64,000 nt of DNA, from NCBI RefSeq assembly GCF_014646335.1, contig NZ_BMNG01000014.1, positions 248,001-312,000 on the forward strand. The letters are read 5' to 3'. This document shows, piece by piece, positions 51,413-59,794 of the stretch. Each line of letters opens with the position of its first letter. The stretch's first letter is position 1. The notes beneath the pieces were generated by a model that did no database searches, had not been told where the DNA came from, and saw only the letters and a list, made by a program, of their open reading frames with translations. The translations under genes were made by a program, and so were the position numbers. The DNA is from Streptomyces lasiicapitis (GTDB lineage: Bacteria; Actinomycetota; Actinomycetes; Streptomycetales; Streptomycetaceae).

Positions 51413-52666
51413 TTACGCGGGCCGCACCACGCTGTGGATCGGCATGTAGTAGATCGACTCGACCCGGACGTTCGCGCCCGGCTTCGGGGCGTGGATCATC
51501 TTGCCGTCGCCTATGTAGATGCCGACGTGGCTGATGTCGTCGTAGAAGAAGACCAGGTCGCCCGGCTTGGCGCTGGAGGTCGGCACGGTCGTGCCGACCT
51601 TCACCTGGTCCCAGGTGGTGCGCGGCAGGGAGATGCCCGCGGTCTTCCATGCGGCCTGGGTGAGCCCGGAGCAGTCGAAGGAGTCCGGCCCGGTGGCGCC
51701 CCACACGTAGGGCTTGCCCATCTGCTTCTCGGCGAAGGCGATCACCTTCTTGGCCTTGGCGGCGTAGCTGCCGTCGGTGCTGCCGGTGCCGGTGCCGGTG
51801 CCGCTGCCAGTGCCGGTGTCACTGCCCGAGCCGGAACCGGAACCCGTGTCGGACCCGGAGCCCGACCCGGACCCCGACCCCTGGTCCTGCCCCTGCTCCC
51901 GTTCCCGCTCGCGCCGCTCCGCGGCCTCCTCCGCCTTCCGCTTGCGCTCCGCCTCGGCCTGCTTGCGCGCCAGTTCGGCGGCCTTGCGCTTGGCGGCCTC
52001 TTCCTTCCGCTTCTCGATCGCGGCGAGCCGCGCCTTCTCCTCGGCGGTCAGCTTCGACAGGAGCGAGCGTGCCTCGGTCAGCTTGGTCTGGACGGTCTGC
52101 TTGCTCGCCTTCAGGTCGTCGCGCGAATCACCGAGCGTCTTCAGGCTCTTCGTGGCCTTCGCGCGCTGCTTCGTCGCCGCGACCTGCTGCGTCTGGTAGT
52201 CGTCGACGGCCTTCTTCTGGCGGCTGGTGAGCCGGTCGGCGAGGTGGTTCTGGTCGAAGAAGCTCTTCGGGTCGTCGGCGAGCATCATCGTGGCGGTCTC
52301 GGAGACGCCTCCGGTGCGGTACTGCGCGGCGGCGAAGGAGCCGAGCTCCTGCCGGGCCTCGTTCAGGCCGTCCGTGCGCTTGGCGACGTCGTCCAGGAGC
52401 CGGTCGACCTTCTTGCGCTGCTTGTCGGTGCGCTCCTTGGCGGAGTTGTACTTCTGCGTGGCCACCCCTGCCTGGTGGTAGAGGTCGTCGACCTTCTTCT
52501 GGACCTCTTCGAGACTGGGCTTCGCGGGCTCGGTGGGGGCGGACGGCGCGGCGTTCGCGCTCTGCGAGAGCAGTGCCACCGACGTCAGGGCGGCCGTAGT
52601 GATGCCGAGGGCGGGGGTCGTGCGTATGAGGGCTGAGCGGCTGCGCGGCTTGCGGTGCGACGCCAA
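51413..52666 (-). CDS. Secreted NlpC/P60 (C40) peptidoglycan endopeptidase with c-di-AMP riboswitch
   Basis: 417 residues. Signal peptide (TTPALGITTAALTSVALLSQSANA), a long coiled coil (about 50-245, ending in a Lys/Glu/Arg/Ala helix), a Gly/Ser linker with GSGS repeats, then NlpC/P60 with catalytic Cys332 (FDCSGLTQAAWK), HVGIYIG and MIHAPKPG. It is a paralogue of the C40 gene 800 bases away. The start is TTG 52666, with GGAAGGAG nine bases upstream. A ydaO-type riboswitch directly upstream implies control by c-di-AMP, as established for rpfA in Streptomyces. Confidence 0.93.
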   Translation of the reverse strand: MASHRKPRSRSALIRTTPALGITTAALTSVALLSQSANAAPSAPTEPAKPSLEEVQKKVDDLYHQAGVATQKYNSAKERTDKQRKKVDRLLDDVAKRTDGLNEARQELGSFAAAQYRTGGVSETATMMLADDPKSFFDQNHLADRLTSRQKKAVDDYQTQQVAATKQRAKATKSLKTLGDSRDDLKASKQTVQTKLTEARSLLSKLTAEEKARLAAIEKRKEEAAKRKAAELARKQAEAERKRKAEEAAERREREREQGQDQGSGSGSGSGSDTGSGSGSGSDTGTGSGTGTGTGSTDGSYAAKAKKVIAFAEKQMGKPYVWGATGPDSFDCSGLTQAAWKTAGISLPRTTWDQVKVGTTVPTSSAKPGDLVFFYDDISHVGIYIGDGKMIHAPKPGANVRVESIYYMPIHSVVRPA

Positions 52667-52675
52667 AGCTGGCGA

Positions 52676-52826
52676 CTCCTTCCGTGGACCGCCTACCGGG
52701 TTAGCTGTCGGGTTCGGGCGGGTACTTCGGAAGGCTGCCCTACCGTCCCGTACTGCGTACGGGACCGATTCACCCCAGGAACATGGTGGGTCCCCGGCTC
52801 CGAACGCGTCGGACTCGGCGGAGGCC
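52676..52826 (-). ncRNA. ydaO/yuaA c-di-AMP riboswitch
   Basis: On the - strand, conserved pieces occur in order: CGCCGAGTCCGACG, GCCGGGGACCCA, GGGGTGAATC, GGGCAGCCTTCCGAA, CCCGAACCCGACAGCTAACC, GTAGGCGGTCC, ending at the Shine-Dalgarno GGAAGGAG. This is the ydaO pattern almost word for word. Binding of c-di-AMP would lower expression of the downstream cell-wall hydrolase. Confidence 0.93.
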
Positions 52827-53026
52827 GCGCGTGCCCGGCGGGGATCGCCGGTGGGGGGACGTACGGCCCGCGCAGCACGCTAGCCAACTCGTGCGGCGCG
52901 AGGGAAGGTTGATGTTCGATATGCCCGATACATTTTCGTGACTTTACGAACCCCTTGGCGCCGCCCTGACGCAGGCCGCCTCGGCCGTGGCGCAGCGTGA
53001 TGCGCCGGGCGCGCAGCGCAGGGGCC

Positions 53027-53059
53027 CGGAGCGCGACCCGAGCGCGACCGGAGCGCGAC
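53027..53059 (+). repeat. 11-base tandem repeat, three copies
   Basis: CGGAGCGCGAC at 53027-53037, CCGAGCGCGAC at 53038-53048, CGGAGCGCGAC at 53049-53059, about 60 bases upstream of the pcrA promoter. No obvious role. Confidence 0.7.
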
Positions 53060-53121
53060 CGGACCGCGGCGGGCCCGGAGTGTGGCCGGAACCAAGACCG
53101 CCTACCGGAACCCGGGGCGGG

Positions 53122-53144
53122 TTGTCAGTGGGGCCGCCTAGACT
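53122..53144 (+). promoter_or_regulatory. PafBC/RecA-NDp-type DNA-damage promoter of pcrA
   Basis: TTGTCAGTG (53122-53130), 8 bases, TAGACT (53139-53144) matches TTGTCRGTG-N8-TAnnnT exactly. This motif drives LexA-independent damage induction in mycobacteria and other actinobacteria through PafBC. The transcript would start a few bases before the ATG. Confidence 0.85.
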
Positions 53145-53153
53145 CGGGAGGCG

Positions 53154-55730
53154 ATGAGCAGCCTCTTTGACGACAGCTTCCTGGCGGACCTCAAGCCCAC
53201 GCAGGGCCACGAGGAAGAACCCCCGCCGCCGCCCGAGGACAGCGCTCCGGAGCCCATTCCGGACGACTTGTTCCAAGGGAAGTTCGACGCGCCCGCACCC
53301 CGGGACGCGTACTACAGGGACGGCGCCCCCCGCCCCGCGATCGACCCGGCGGCACTGCTCGACGGGCTGAACGAGAACCAGCGCGCGGCCGTGGTGCACG
53401 CGGGCTCCCCGCTGCTCATCGTGGCCGGCGCGGGCTCCGGCAAGACGCGCGTGCTCACCCACCGCATCGCGTACCTCCTCGCGGAGCGCGGCGCGCACCC
53501 CGGCCAGATCCTCGCGATCACGTTCACGAACAAGGCCGCGGGCGAGATGAAGGAGCGCGTCGAGCACCTCGTCGGCCCGCGCGCGGGCGCGATGTGGGTG
53601 TCGACGTTCCACAGCGCGTGCGTGCGCATCCTGCGCCGTGAGTACAAGAAGCTGGGCTTCACGTCCTCCTTCTCGATCTACGACGCCGCCGACTCCAAGC
53701 GCCTGATGGCCCTGGTCTGCCGCGATCTCGACCTGGACCCGAAGAAGTTCCCGCCGAAGTCCTTCAGCGCCAAGATCTCGAACCTGAAGAACGAGCTGAT
53801 CGACGAGGAGGACTTCGCCGCCCAGGCCGCCGACGGCTTCGAGAAGACCCTCGCCCAGGCGTACGCGATGTACCAGTCGCGCCTCCGCGAGGCCAACGCC
53901 CTCGACTTCGACGACCTGATCATGACGACGGTCCACCTCCTGCGCGCCTTCCCGGACGTCGCCGAGCACTACCGCCGCCGTTTCCGGCACGTGATGGTCG
54001 ACGAGTACCAGGACACCAACCACGCGCAGTACGCCCTCGTGCGCGAGCTGGTGGGCCCCTCCGGAGAGGATCAGGAGCCGGGCGAGCTGTGTGTCGTCGG
54101 TGACGCCGACCAGTCCATCTACGCCTTCCGCGGCGCCACGATCCGCAACATCCTCCAGTTCGAGGAGGACTACCCGAACGCGACGACGATCCTCCTGGAG
54201 CAGAACTACCGCTCCACGCAGACGATCCTCACCGCCGCCAACGCGGTCATCGAGCGCAACGAGAGCCGCCGCCCCAAGAACCTGTGGACCAACGCGGGCG
54301 CGGGCGCCCGCATCACCGGCTACGTGGCGGACACCGAGCACGACGAGGCCCAGTTCGTCGCCGACGAGATCGACCGCCTCACCGACGCGGGCGACGCCAA
54401 GGCCGGCGACGTGGCGATCTTCTACCGCACGAACGCGCAGTCCCGTGTCTTCGAAGAGATCTTCATCCGCGTCGGCCTGCCCTACAAGGTCGTCGGCGGC
54501 GTCCGTTTCTACGAGCGCAAGGAAGTCCGCGACGTCCTCGCGTATCTGCGGGTCCTCGCCAACCCCGAGGACTCCGTACCGCTGCGCCGCATCCTGAACG
54601 TACCGAAGAGAGGCATCGGCGACCGCGCGGAAGCGATGATCGACGCGCTCTCCCAGCGCGAGAAGATCTCCTTCCCGCAGGCGCTGCGCCGCGTCGACGA
54701 GGCGTACGGAATGGCGTCCCGCTCGGTGAACGCCGTGAGGCGGTTCAACACGCTCATGGAGGAGCTGCGCACCGTCGTCGAGTCCGGCGCGGGCCCGGCC
54801 GTCGTCCTCGAAGCCGTCCTGGAGCGGACCGGCTATCTCGCGGAGCTGCAGTCCTCCACCGACCCGCAGGACGAGACGCGCATCGAGAACCTCCAGGAAC
54901 TGGCCGCCGTGGCCCTGGAGTTCGAGCAGGACAACGCCCCCGCAGAGGGCGCGGAGACCCCGGCGGAGACCGCAGCGGAACCGCCAGGGGAAGCCCCGGA
55001 GGGCGCCGCTCCCGCCCCGGAGGATGCCGCTCCCGCCCTGGAGGCCCCGGAAGCCCCGGAGGGTGCCGCTCCCGCCGGATCGCTCTCCGACTTCCTGGAG
55101 CGCGTCGCCCTCGTCGCCGACTCCGACCAGATCCCCGACGAGGAGGACGACGGCTCCGGAGTCATCACGCTCATGACGCTGCACACCGCCAAGGGCCTCG
55201 AGTTCCCCGTCGTGTTCCTCACCGGCATGGAGGACGGCGTGTTCCCGCACATGCGCGCCCTCGGCCAGGTCAAGGAGCTGGAGGAGGAGCGCCGCCTGGC
55301 GTACGTCGGCATCACGCGCGCGCGGGAGCGGCTGTATCTGACGCGGTCCTCCCTGCGCAGCGCCTGGGGCCAGCCGTCGTACAACCCGCCGTCGCGCTTC
55401 CTGGAGGAGATCCCGGAGGCCCACCTGGACTGGAAGCGGACGGGCTCCATGGGCGCGCCCGCGGCGTCCGGGCCCGCCGCCTCGGTCGCCTCCTCGCTGT
55501 CGTCGTCGCGCTCCCGCGCGGGCGGCGCGCAGGGCTTCGCCACGCGCCGCGCGTCGGAGAAGCCGGTGGTCTCGCTGGCGGTCGGCGACCGCGTCACGCA
55601 CGACCAGTTCGGCCTCGGCACGGTGGTCAACGTGAAGGGTTCGGGGGCGAACGCCGAGGCGTCGGTGGACTTCGGCGGGGAGAAGCCGAAGCGGCTGCTG
55701 CTGCGGTACGCGCCGGTGGAAAAGCTGTAG
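53154..55730 (+). CDS. pcrA: ATP-dependent DNA helicase PcrA/UvrD (UvrD1 type)
   Basis: 858 residues, a superfamily 1A helicase. An acidic N-terminal extension (about 1-65) precedes the Q motif (LNENQRAAVVHAGSP), motif I GAGSGKTR (about 93-100), Ia AITFTNKAAGEM, II VDEYQDTN, III VVGDADQSIYAFRGA, IV ILLEQNYRSTQTI, and V/VI (TLHTAKGLEF; VGITRARERLYL). An Ala/Pro/Glu-rich insertion of about 50 residues (593-642, PAEGAETPAETAAEPPG) splits the 2B/2A region. The C-terminal Tudor-like RNA polymerase-binding domain (VAVGDRVTHDQFGLGTVV) is present. It unwinds DNA in repair and removes protein blocks. It is driven by a PafBC-type promoter. Confidence 0.97.
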   Translation: MSSLFDDSFLADLKPTQGHEEEPPPPPEDSAPEPIPDDLFQGKFDAPAPRDAYYRDGAPRPAIDPAALLDGLNENQRAAVVHAGSPLLIVAGAGSGKTRVLTHRIAYLLAERGAHPGQILAITFTNKAAGEMKERVEHLVGPRAGAMWVSTFHSACVRILRREYKKLGFTSSFSIYDAADSKRLMALVCRDLDLDPKKFPPKSFSAKISNLKNELIDEEDFAAQAADGFEKTLAQAYAMYQSRLREANALDFDDLIMTTVHLLRAFPDVAEHYRRRFRHVMVDEYQDTNHAQYALVRELVGPSGEDQEPGELCVVGDADQSIYAFRGATIRNILQFEEDYPNATTILLEQNYRSTQTILTAANAVIERNESRRPKNLWTNAGAGARITGYVADTEHDEAQFVADEIDRLTDAGDAKAGDVAIFYRTNAQSRVFEEIFIRVGLPYKVVGGVRFYERKEVRDVLAYLRVLANPEDSVPLRRILNVPKRGIGDRAEAMIDALSQREKISFPQALRRVDEAYGMASRSVNAVRRFNTLMEELRTVVESGAGPAVVLEAVLERTGYLAELQSSTDPQDETRIENLQELAAVALEFEQDNAPAEGAETPAETAAEPPGEAPEGAAPAPEDAAPALEAPEAPEGAAPAGSLSDFLERVALVADSDQIPDEEDDGSGVITLMTLHTAKGLEFPVVFLTGMEDGVFPHMRALGQVKELEEERRLAYVGITRARERLYLTRSSLRSAWGQPSYNPPSRFLEEIPEAHLDWKRTGSMGAPAASGPAASVASSLSSSRSRAGGAQGFATRRASEKPVVSLAVGDRVTHDQFGLGTVVNVKGSGANAEASVDFGGEKPKRLLLRYAPVEKL

Positions 55731-55763
55731 CCCTCACCCGGGGTCACGGGAGACACTCTTCCA

Positions 55764-55798
55764 GGTGCAACTCCAGCGACGGGGGCTGGAGTTGCACC
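55764..55798. terminator. Bidirectional terminator between pcrA and the M23 gene
   Basis: GGTGCAACTCCAGC (55764-55777) pairs perfectly with GCTGGAGTTGCACC (55785-55798), loop of 7, between the convergent stops. Confidence 0.9.
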
Positions 55799-55815
55799 CC
55801 GCTGTCCCGGGTGCC

Positions 55816-57483
55816 TTACGTCGGGTCGAGCCCGTGGCTGCGCAGCCACGACAGCGGGTCGATCGCGGAGCCGCCGCCGGGCCGGACCTCGAAGTGCAGG
55901 TGCGGTCCTGTGGAGTTGCCGGAGTTCCCGGAGAAGGCGATCGTGTCGCCCGCCTTCACGGGACCGCTGGCGATCTTGTGTGTAGAGAGGTGGCAGTACC
56001 ACGTCTCCGTGCCGTCCTTGGCGGTCACTATCGCCATGTTCCCGTAGGCACTGTTGTACTTCGTGGAGACCGTGCCGTCGGTCGCGGCCTTGACCTCCGT
56101 GCCGTACGACACCGGGAAGTCGATCCCGGAGTGCACGGACATCCAGTTGATGCCCGCCTGCCCGTAGTAGGCGCTCAGCCCGCGCTGCGCGACCGGCAGC
56201 GCGAACTTCGGCCGCAGCCGCTCCTTGCGCGCGGCGTCGGCGACGGCCTTCTTGTGCGCCGCCTCCTTCTGCGCCTTGAGGTCGATGCGCTCCTGCGTGC
56301 GGCTCGCGCGGTCCGCGAAGTCGCCCGCGTCCGCGGACAGGTTGGCCAACTGGGTGTCGAGCTTGTTGTTGGCGGCGGACGGCTTCACGGTCGCCGGGTC
56401 CGGCGCGGACGCCTGCGCGTCCTTGCCGTCGTCGCCCCCGCCGAAGTCGCCCACGGACGCCGCGGCCACACCGGCGACGCCCATCACGCACGCCGACGGC
56501 ACGGCGACGGTGAACAGCGCCGAACGCTTGGCGGGGGAGCGGCGGGAGCGGGAGCGCCCGCGGGGCGCGGCCGACCGGGAGGAGCGGGAGCGCTCAGGGC
56601 GGTCGGCGCGGTCGGCCGGGGCGACCTCCGGGTGCCCCGCGACGTCTGCGTGGTCCGCGTGGTCGGCCTGGTCGGTGCCCGGTTCGCTGCCGCCGAGCGC
56701 GTCGGCGGGCACCTCGTCGGGCGCGAACGCGTGCGTGGCGTCGACGGTGTCGTACGAGCCGGTGTCGTAGCCCTCCGCGCTGTACGACTCCTGCGCGGCG
56801 TAGCCGTCCTGGGTGTCGTACGCGGTGTCGCGCTCGTACGCGTCGTGCTGCTGCGGGGCCTCATAGGCGTCGTGCTGCTGGGGCGCCTCGTACGGGTCGT
56901 GCTGCCGGCTGTCGTACATCTCGTGGCCGCCGGAGTTCCACGCGGTGGCGTCGTACGCGCCGGTCTCGAAGACCTGGGTGGCCCACTGGCCCGTCGCCGG
57001 TGCCTCGTTCCAGGCGGTGGCGTCCCAGGTGGCGGTGGAGTCGGGGCCCGGCTGGGACGGGATGTCCGCGAGCGGCTGATACCCGCCGCCCCACGCGGCC
57101 GTGGTGTCGTGGCTGCCCGTGTCGTAACCGGGCTGCGCGGCATACGCGTCGTACGTGAGGGTCTGCTGCGGGCCGGTCGTGGACCACTGGCCGGTGTCGT
57201 GGCCGCCGTCCGGCATGTCGCCGAAGAGCGGGTCCACGGCGAAGCCCGTGGCGGGCACGGCGAAACCGGAACCGGAAGTGTCGTAGCCGCCCGTTGCGTC
57301 ATAGCCGCCCGGGGCGTTGAAACCGGTGGCGGTGAAAGTGCCGGTGGAATATCCGTCGAAACCGTCGTACCCGGTGTGGTCGACGTGCTGCGCGCTCTGC
57401 TGGGCGTATGACCCATAGTGCGCGTAGTCGGCGTCGGGTGCCGGGGCCGGAGTGGGGGGCTCCGGCGGGTGACGGTCGTTCAC
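55816..57483 (-). CDS. M23 family metallopeptidase with repetitive cytoplasmic tail
   Basis: 555 residues from GTG 57483. The first about 290 residues are a Tyr/Asp/Gly/Gln-rich tail with repeats such as DAYEAPQQH; a basic stretch and one membrane helix (SALFTVAVPSACVMGVAGVAAA, about 310-335) follow, then a coiled coil (about 360-415) and the M23 domain with zinc ligands His451/Asp455 (HSGIDF) and His528/His530 (HLHFEV). These LytM-type enzymes cut peptidoglycan cross-links. The tail before the helix should lie in the cytoplasm, the enzyme outside. Some M23 proteins act only as activators, but the metal ligands here are complete. Confidence 0.92.
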   Translation of the reverse strand: MNDRHPPEPPTPAPAPDADYAHYGSYAQQSAQHVDHTGYDGFDGYSTGTFTATGFNAPGGYDATGGYDTSGSGFAVPATGFAVDPLFGDMPDGGHDTGQWSTTGPQQTLTYDAYAAQPGYDTGSHDTTAAWGGGYQPLADIPSQPGPDSTATWDATAWNEAPATGQWATQVFETGAYDATAWNSGGHEMYDSRQHDPYEAPQQHDAYEAPQQHDAYERDTAYDTQDGYAAQESYSAEGYDTGSYDTVDATHAFAPDEVPADALGGSEPGTDQADHADHADVAGHPEVAPADRADRPERSRSSRSAAPRGRSRSRRSPAKRSALFTVAVPSACVMGVAGVAAASVGDFGGGDDGKDAQASAPDPATVKPSAANNKLDTQLANLSADAGDFADRASRTQERIDLKAQKEAAHKKAVADAARKERLRPKFALPVAQRGLSAYYGQAGINWMSVHSGIDFPVSYGTEVKAATDGTVSTKYNSAYGNMAIVTAKDGTETWYCHLSTHKIASGPVKAGDTIAFSGNSGNSTGPHLHFEVRPGGGSAIDPLSWLRSHGLDPT

Positions 57484-57772
57484 CAACTTCTCTTTCGCCT
57501 CGACAGCATGGGCTGGCAGAGCAGTGCCGCGACTGTACCCGGCGGTATGCGGGCGCGACAATCTTCCCCAGGTTTCCCGTTCGCAGGAAACGGGCATTCG
57601 GCCGTCTTTCGGCGGTCCCCGGGCACAGCTTTGGCTCTGCGTTCGAGATGCGTTCGAGTGCGGGAAGCGGAATCGGGCGTCGGTGGGGGCGGAAACACGG
57701 GCCGGCGGGTTGCCAATTCGGGCTGGAATGTCTAACTCAGCACCCTCTGGCCCGGATTGGGAGGCGACTCCG

Positions 57773-58627
57773 TCAGGCCACCGTCAGCCCTCCGGTGGGT
57801 GCGGCCGTGTCCACGCCCGGCTCGGCGAGGTCCAGGGCCTGGCGGATCGCCGCCGCGACCGCGGGGTGCACGGGCAGGGCGAGATGGCCGATCCCGGACA
57901 CGCGCACGTTCTGCGCGATCAGGTCGGGGTGGTCGACGCAGGCCGTCTCCACCGGGTCCATGATCTGGTCCAGCTCGCTCCAGAAGCTCACGAACTGCGT
58001 ACGACAGCCCGGCGCGGGCCGGCGCAGCTCCTCCACCACGTCCGAACCGGGCCGCATCTGGCGCACGATCGGATGGGCGTCCGCGAGCGGCGCCACGCGG
58101 GTGCCCGAGTGCGGCGTGCCGAGGGTGACGAGGGTGCGTACGCGTACGTCCCCGCCGAGGCGCTGCGCGTAATAGCGGGCGATGAGTCCGCCGAGGCTGT
58201 GGCCCACTATGTCGACCCGGGCGTGGCCCGTGCGCTCGCATATCTCCTCTATGTGGCGGCCGAGCAGCTCGGCGGCCGTACGGATGTCGCAGGTCAGTGG
58301 TGAGTAGTTGAGGGACTCCAGGTGCTGCCTGCCGTGCTGGGCGAGGTTGCGGCGCAGCAGCACGAACACCGAGCGGTTGTCGATGAAGCCGTGCAGGAGC
58401 AGCACCGGGGGCTTGTCCTGCGCGGGCAGGCGCGGGGCGTCCGGCGGTGGTGGTGGGGGAGCCGTCCTGCGCTCCTGCGTGATGCCCGATGGATACAGCA
58501 GGAGGTGCCCGGCGAGGATCGCGAGTTCGAGCGCGGTCGCCTTCAGCAGCGCGAGCGGGAGCCCCGCCAGCGTGGCGGGGAGCAAGGAGCTGCAGCGGCG
58601 AAAGGGCTGGACCCTCGTGAGCGTCAT
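57773..58627 (-). CDS. Alpha/beta hydrolase, lipase-like (secreted or membrane-attached)
   Basis: 284 residues. A hydrophobic N-terminal segment (SLLPATLAGLPLALLKATALELAILAGHLLLYP) is followed by PPVLLLHGFIDN (oxyanion HG), the nucleophile in VGHSLGGLIARYY, TLGTPHSGTRVAPLA and the His in GIGHLALPVHP. The family contains triacylglycerol lipases and esterases. The hydrophobic start may be a membrane anchor rather than a signal peptide. GGGAGG precedes ATG 58627. No partner is adjacent; a 510-base gap separates it from divergent icmB. Confidence 0.88.
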   Translation of the reverse strand: MTLTRVQPFRRCSSLLPATLAGLPLALLKATALELAILAGHLLLYPSGITQERRTAPPPPPPDAPRLPAQDKPPVLLLHGFIDNRSVFVLLRRNLAQHGRQHLESLNYSPLTCDIRTAAELLGRHIEEICERTGHARVDIVGHSLGGLIARYYAQRLGGDVRVRTLVTLGTPHSGTRVAPLADAHPIVRQMRPGSDVVEELRRPAPGCRTQFVSFWSELDQIMDPVETACVDHPDLIAQNVRVSGIGHLALPVHPAVAAAIRQALDLAEPGVDTAAPTGGLTVA

Positions 58628-59137
58628 GTCGACCTCCCGGTCGGCACGCGGAAGACAGCTCTGTCCCCCGTGTACCTCATCAATGGGAAGCCGCAGGTGA
58701 GGCGTGCCCTTCCCGCAGTGCGGCGCGCCAATGGCGGCGTGCTCCTGGGCGACGCACCGCACCACCGCGCCGTGCGGCTGCCGGCGCGGTGGTGCGGTGA
58801 CCTCGCAAGCGGCTCCCCTCGCGCGGCCCCCGACGCGGCCCGGCGGCGGGTGGGATGCGGCCCGTGTGCCCGGGCGGATCCGGCCCGATTGCCGGCTGAA
58901 ACGGGAGCGGCGCGCAGCGAACGTGTCCCACCGTGTGATTTCCCCCTCGCTCTCCACCACGAAACGGCGGGCTGCGCGATGCTGGAGATAACGTTCGTTC
59001 ACCTGCCCGGCCGGTGCGGCGCGGGGTGTCCGTGCCGGGACAGCGGGGTTTCCTTGCACGGGCGGAATTCGTGGATCTCCCGGGTCTCCCGGAGCTCCCT
59101 GGATTCCGCAGACGGCTTTCTGTACATGGAGGCAGTG
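58628..59137. other. Divergent 510-base gap with a strong hairpin
   Basis: No frame has coding character. The gap holds a perfect 17-bp stem-loop (58755-58799) and, further right, partly repeated CTCCCGG words (near 59080-59100). It may hide a small RNA. No cobalamin riboswitch motif (no B12 box) is visible in front of icmB. Confidence 0.65.
58755..58799. repeat. Perfect 17-bp stem-loop in the icmB/lipase gap
   Basis: CACCGCACCACCGCGCC (58755-58771) and its perfect reverse complement (58783-58799), 11-base loop. It is about 130 bases from the lipase start and 340 bases from the icmB start, so it ends no known gene. Confidence 0.85.
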
Positions 59138-59554
59138 ATGGGTGTGGCAGCCGGTCCGATCCGCGTGGTGGTCGCCAAACCGGGGCTCGACGGCCACGAT
59201 CGCGGGGCCAAGGTGATCGCGCGGGCGCTGCGCGACGCCGGCATGGAGGTCATCTACACCGGCCTGCACCAGACGCCGGAGCAGGTCGTCGACACGGCGA
59301 TCCAGGAGGACGCCGACGCGATCGGCCTGTCCATCCTGTCCGGCGCGCACAACACCCTCTTCGCCCGCGTCATCGAGCTGCTCAAGGAGCGCGACGCGGA
59401 GGACATCAAGGTCTTCGGCGGCGGGATCATCCCCGAGGAGGACATCCCGCTCCTGAAGGAGAAGGGTGTCGCGGCGATCTTCACGCCCGGGGCGACGACC
59501 ACGGCCATCGTGGAGTGGGTACGGGAGAACGTGCGGCATCCCACCGAGGCGTAG
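59138..59554 (+). CDS. icmB: Isobutyryl-CoA mutase small subunit (B12-binding)
   Basis: 138 residues, the stand-alone cobalamin-binding domain. It has DGHDRG (Asp18, axial His20, Gly23), the LSILSG loop and FGGGIIPEEDI, the full base-off/His-on pattern. IcmB pairs with the large IcmA subunit (elsewhere in Streptomyces genomes) to interconvert isobutyryl-CoA and n-butyryl-CoA, linking valine catabolism to fatty-acid and polyketide precursors. GGAGG is six bases before ATG 59138; ATG 59126 is an alternative. There is no icmA or GTPase gene in the window. Confidence 0.93.
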   Translation: MGVAAGPIRVVVAKPGLDGHDRGAKVIARALRDAGMEVIYTGLHQTPEQVVDTAIQEDADAIGLSILSGAHNTLFARVIELLKERDAEDIKVFGGGIIPEEDIPLLKEKGVAAIFTPGATTTAIVEWVRENVRHPTEA

Positions 59555-59581
59555 GCCTTCGCGGTTCTTGTGGTGCGGGGT

Positions 59582-59625
59582 GGGCCCCGGCCCTGCGGGC
59601 GTGGATCCCGTGGGCGCCGGGGCCC
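59582..59625 (+). terminator. Terminator of icmB
   Basis: GGGCCCCGGC (59582-59591) pairs with GCCGGGGCCC (59616-59625), 24-base loop, 27 bases after the stop. Confidence 0.65.
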
Positions 59626-59672
59626 GCCGTTTGTCCCGGGGACGGGACTTCGGGCACCGCGACGGCGTTGAC

Positions 59673-59726
59673 GCTGGTGCGGCTGGTGCGGCTGGTGCGG
59701 CTGGTGCGGCTGGTGCGGCTGGTGTT
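59673..59726. repeat. 9-base minisatellite (six copies)
   Basis: GCTGGTGCG repeated five times (59673-59717) and a sixth degenerate GCTGGTGTT. It lies in the non-coding gap between convergent icmB and the DUF5691 gene. On the - strand it reads as CACCAGC-rich; it is not in a known gene. Confidence 0.9.
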
Positions 59727-59794
59727 GCCGTGGGGCCGGGGTGGCTTTGCCGTGCGCTCCCCCGCGACACGCGGCCATTCCCCGGCCCCACGTC

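Noticed and set aside
58628..59137. Cobalamin riboswitch before icmB
   Set aside because: No B12-box motif, and the only strong structure is a simple stem-loop 340 bases upstream.
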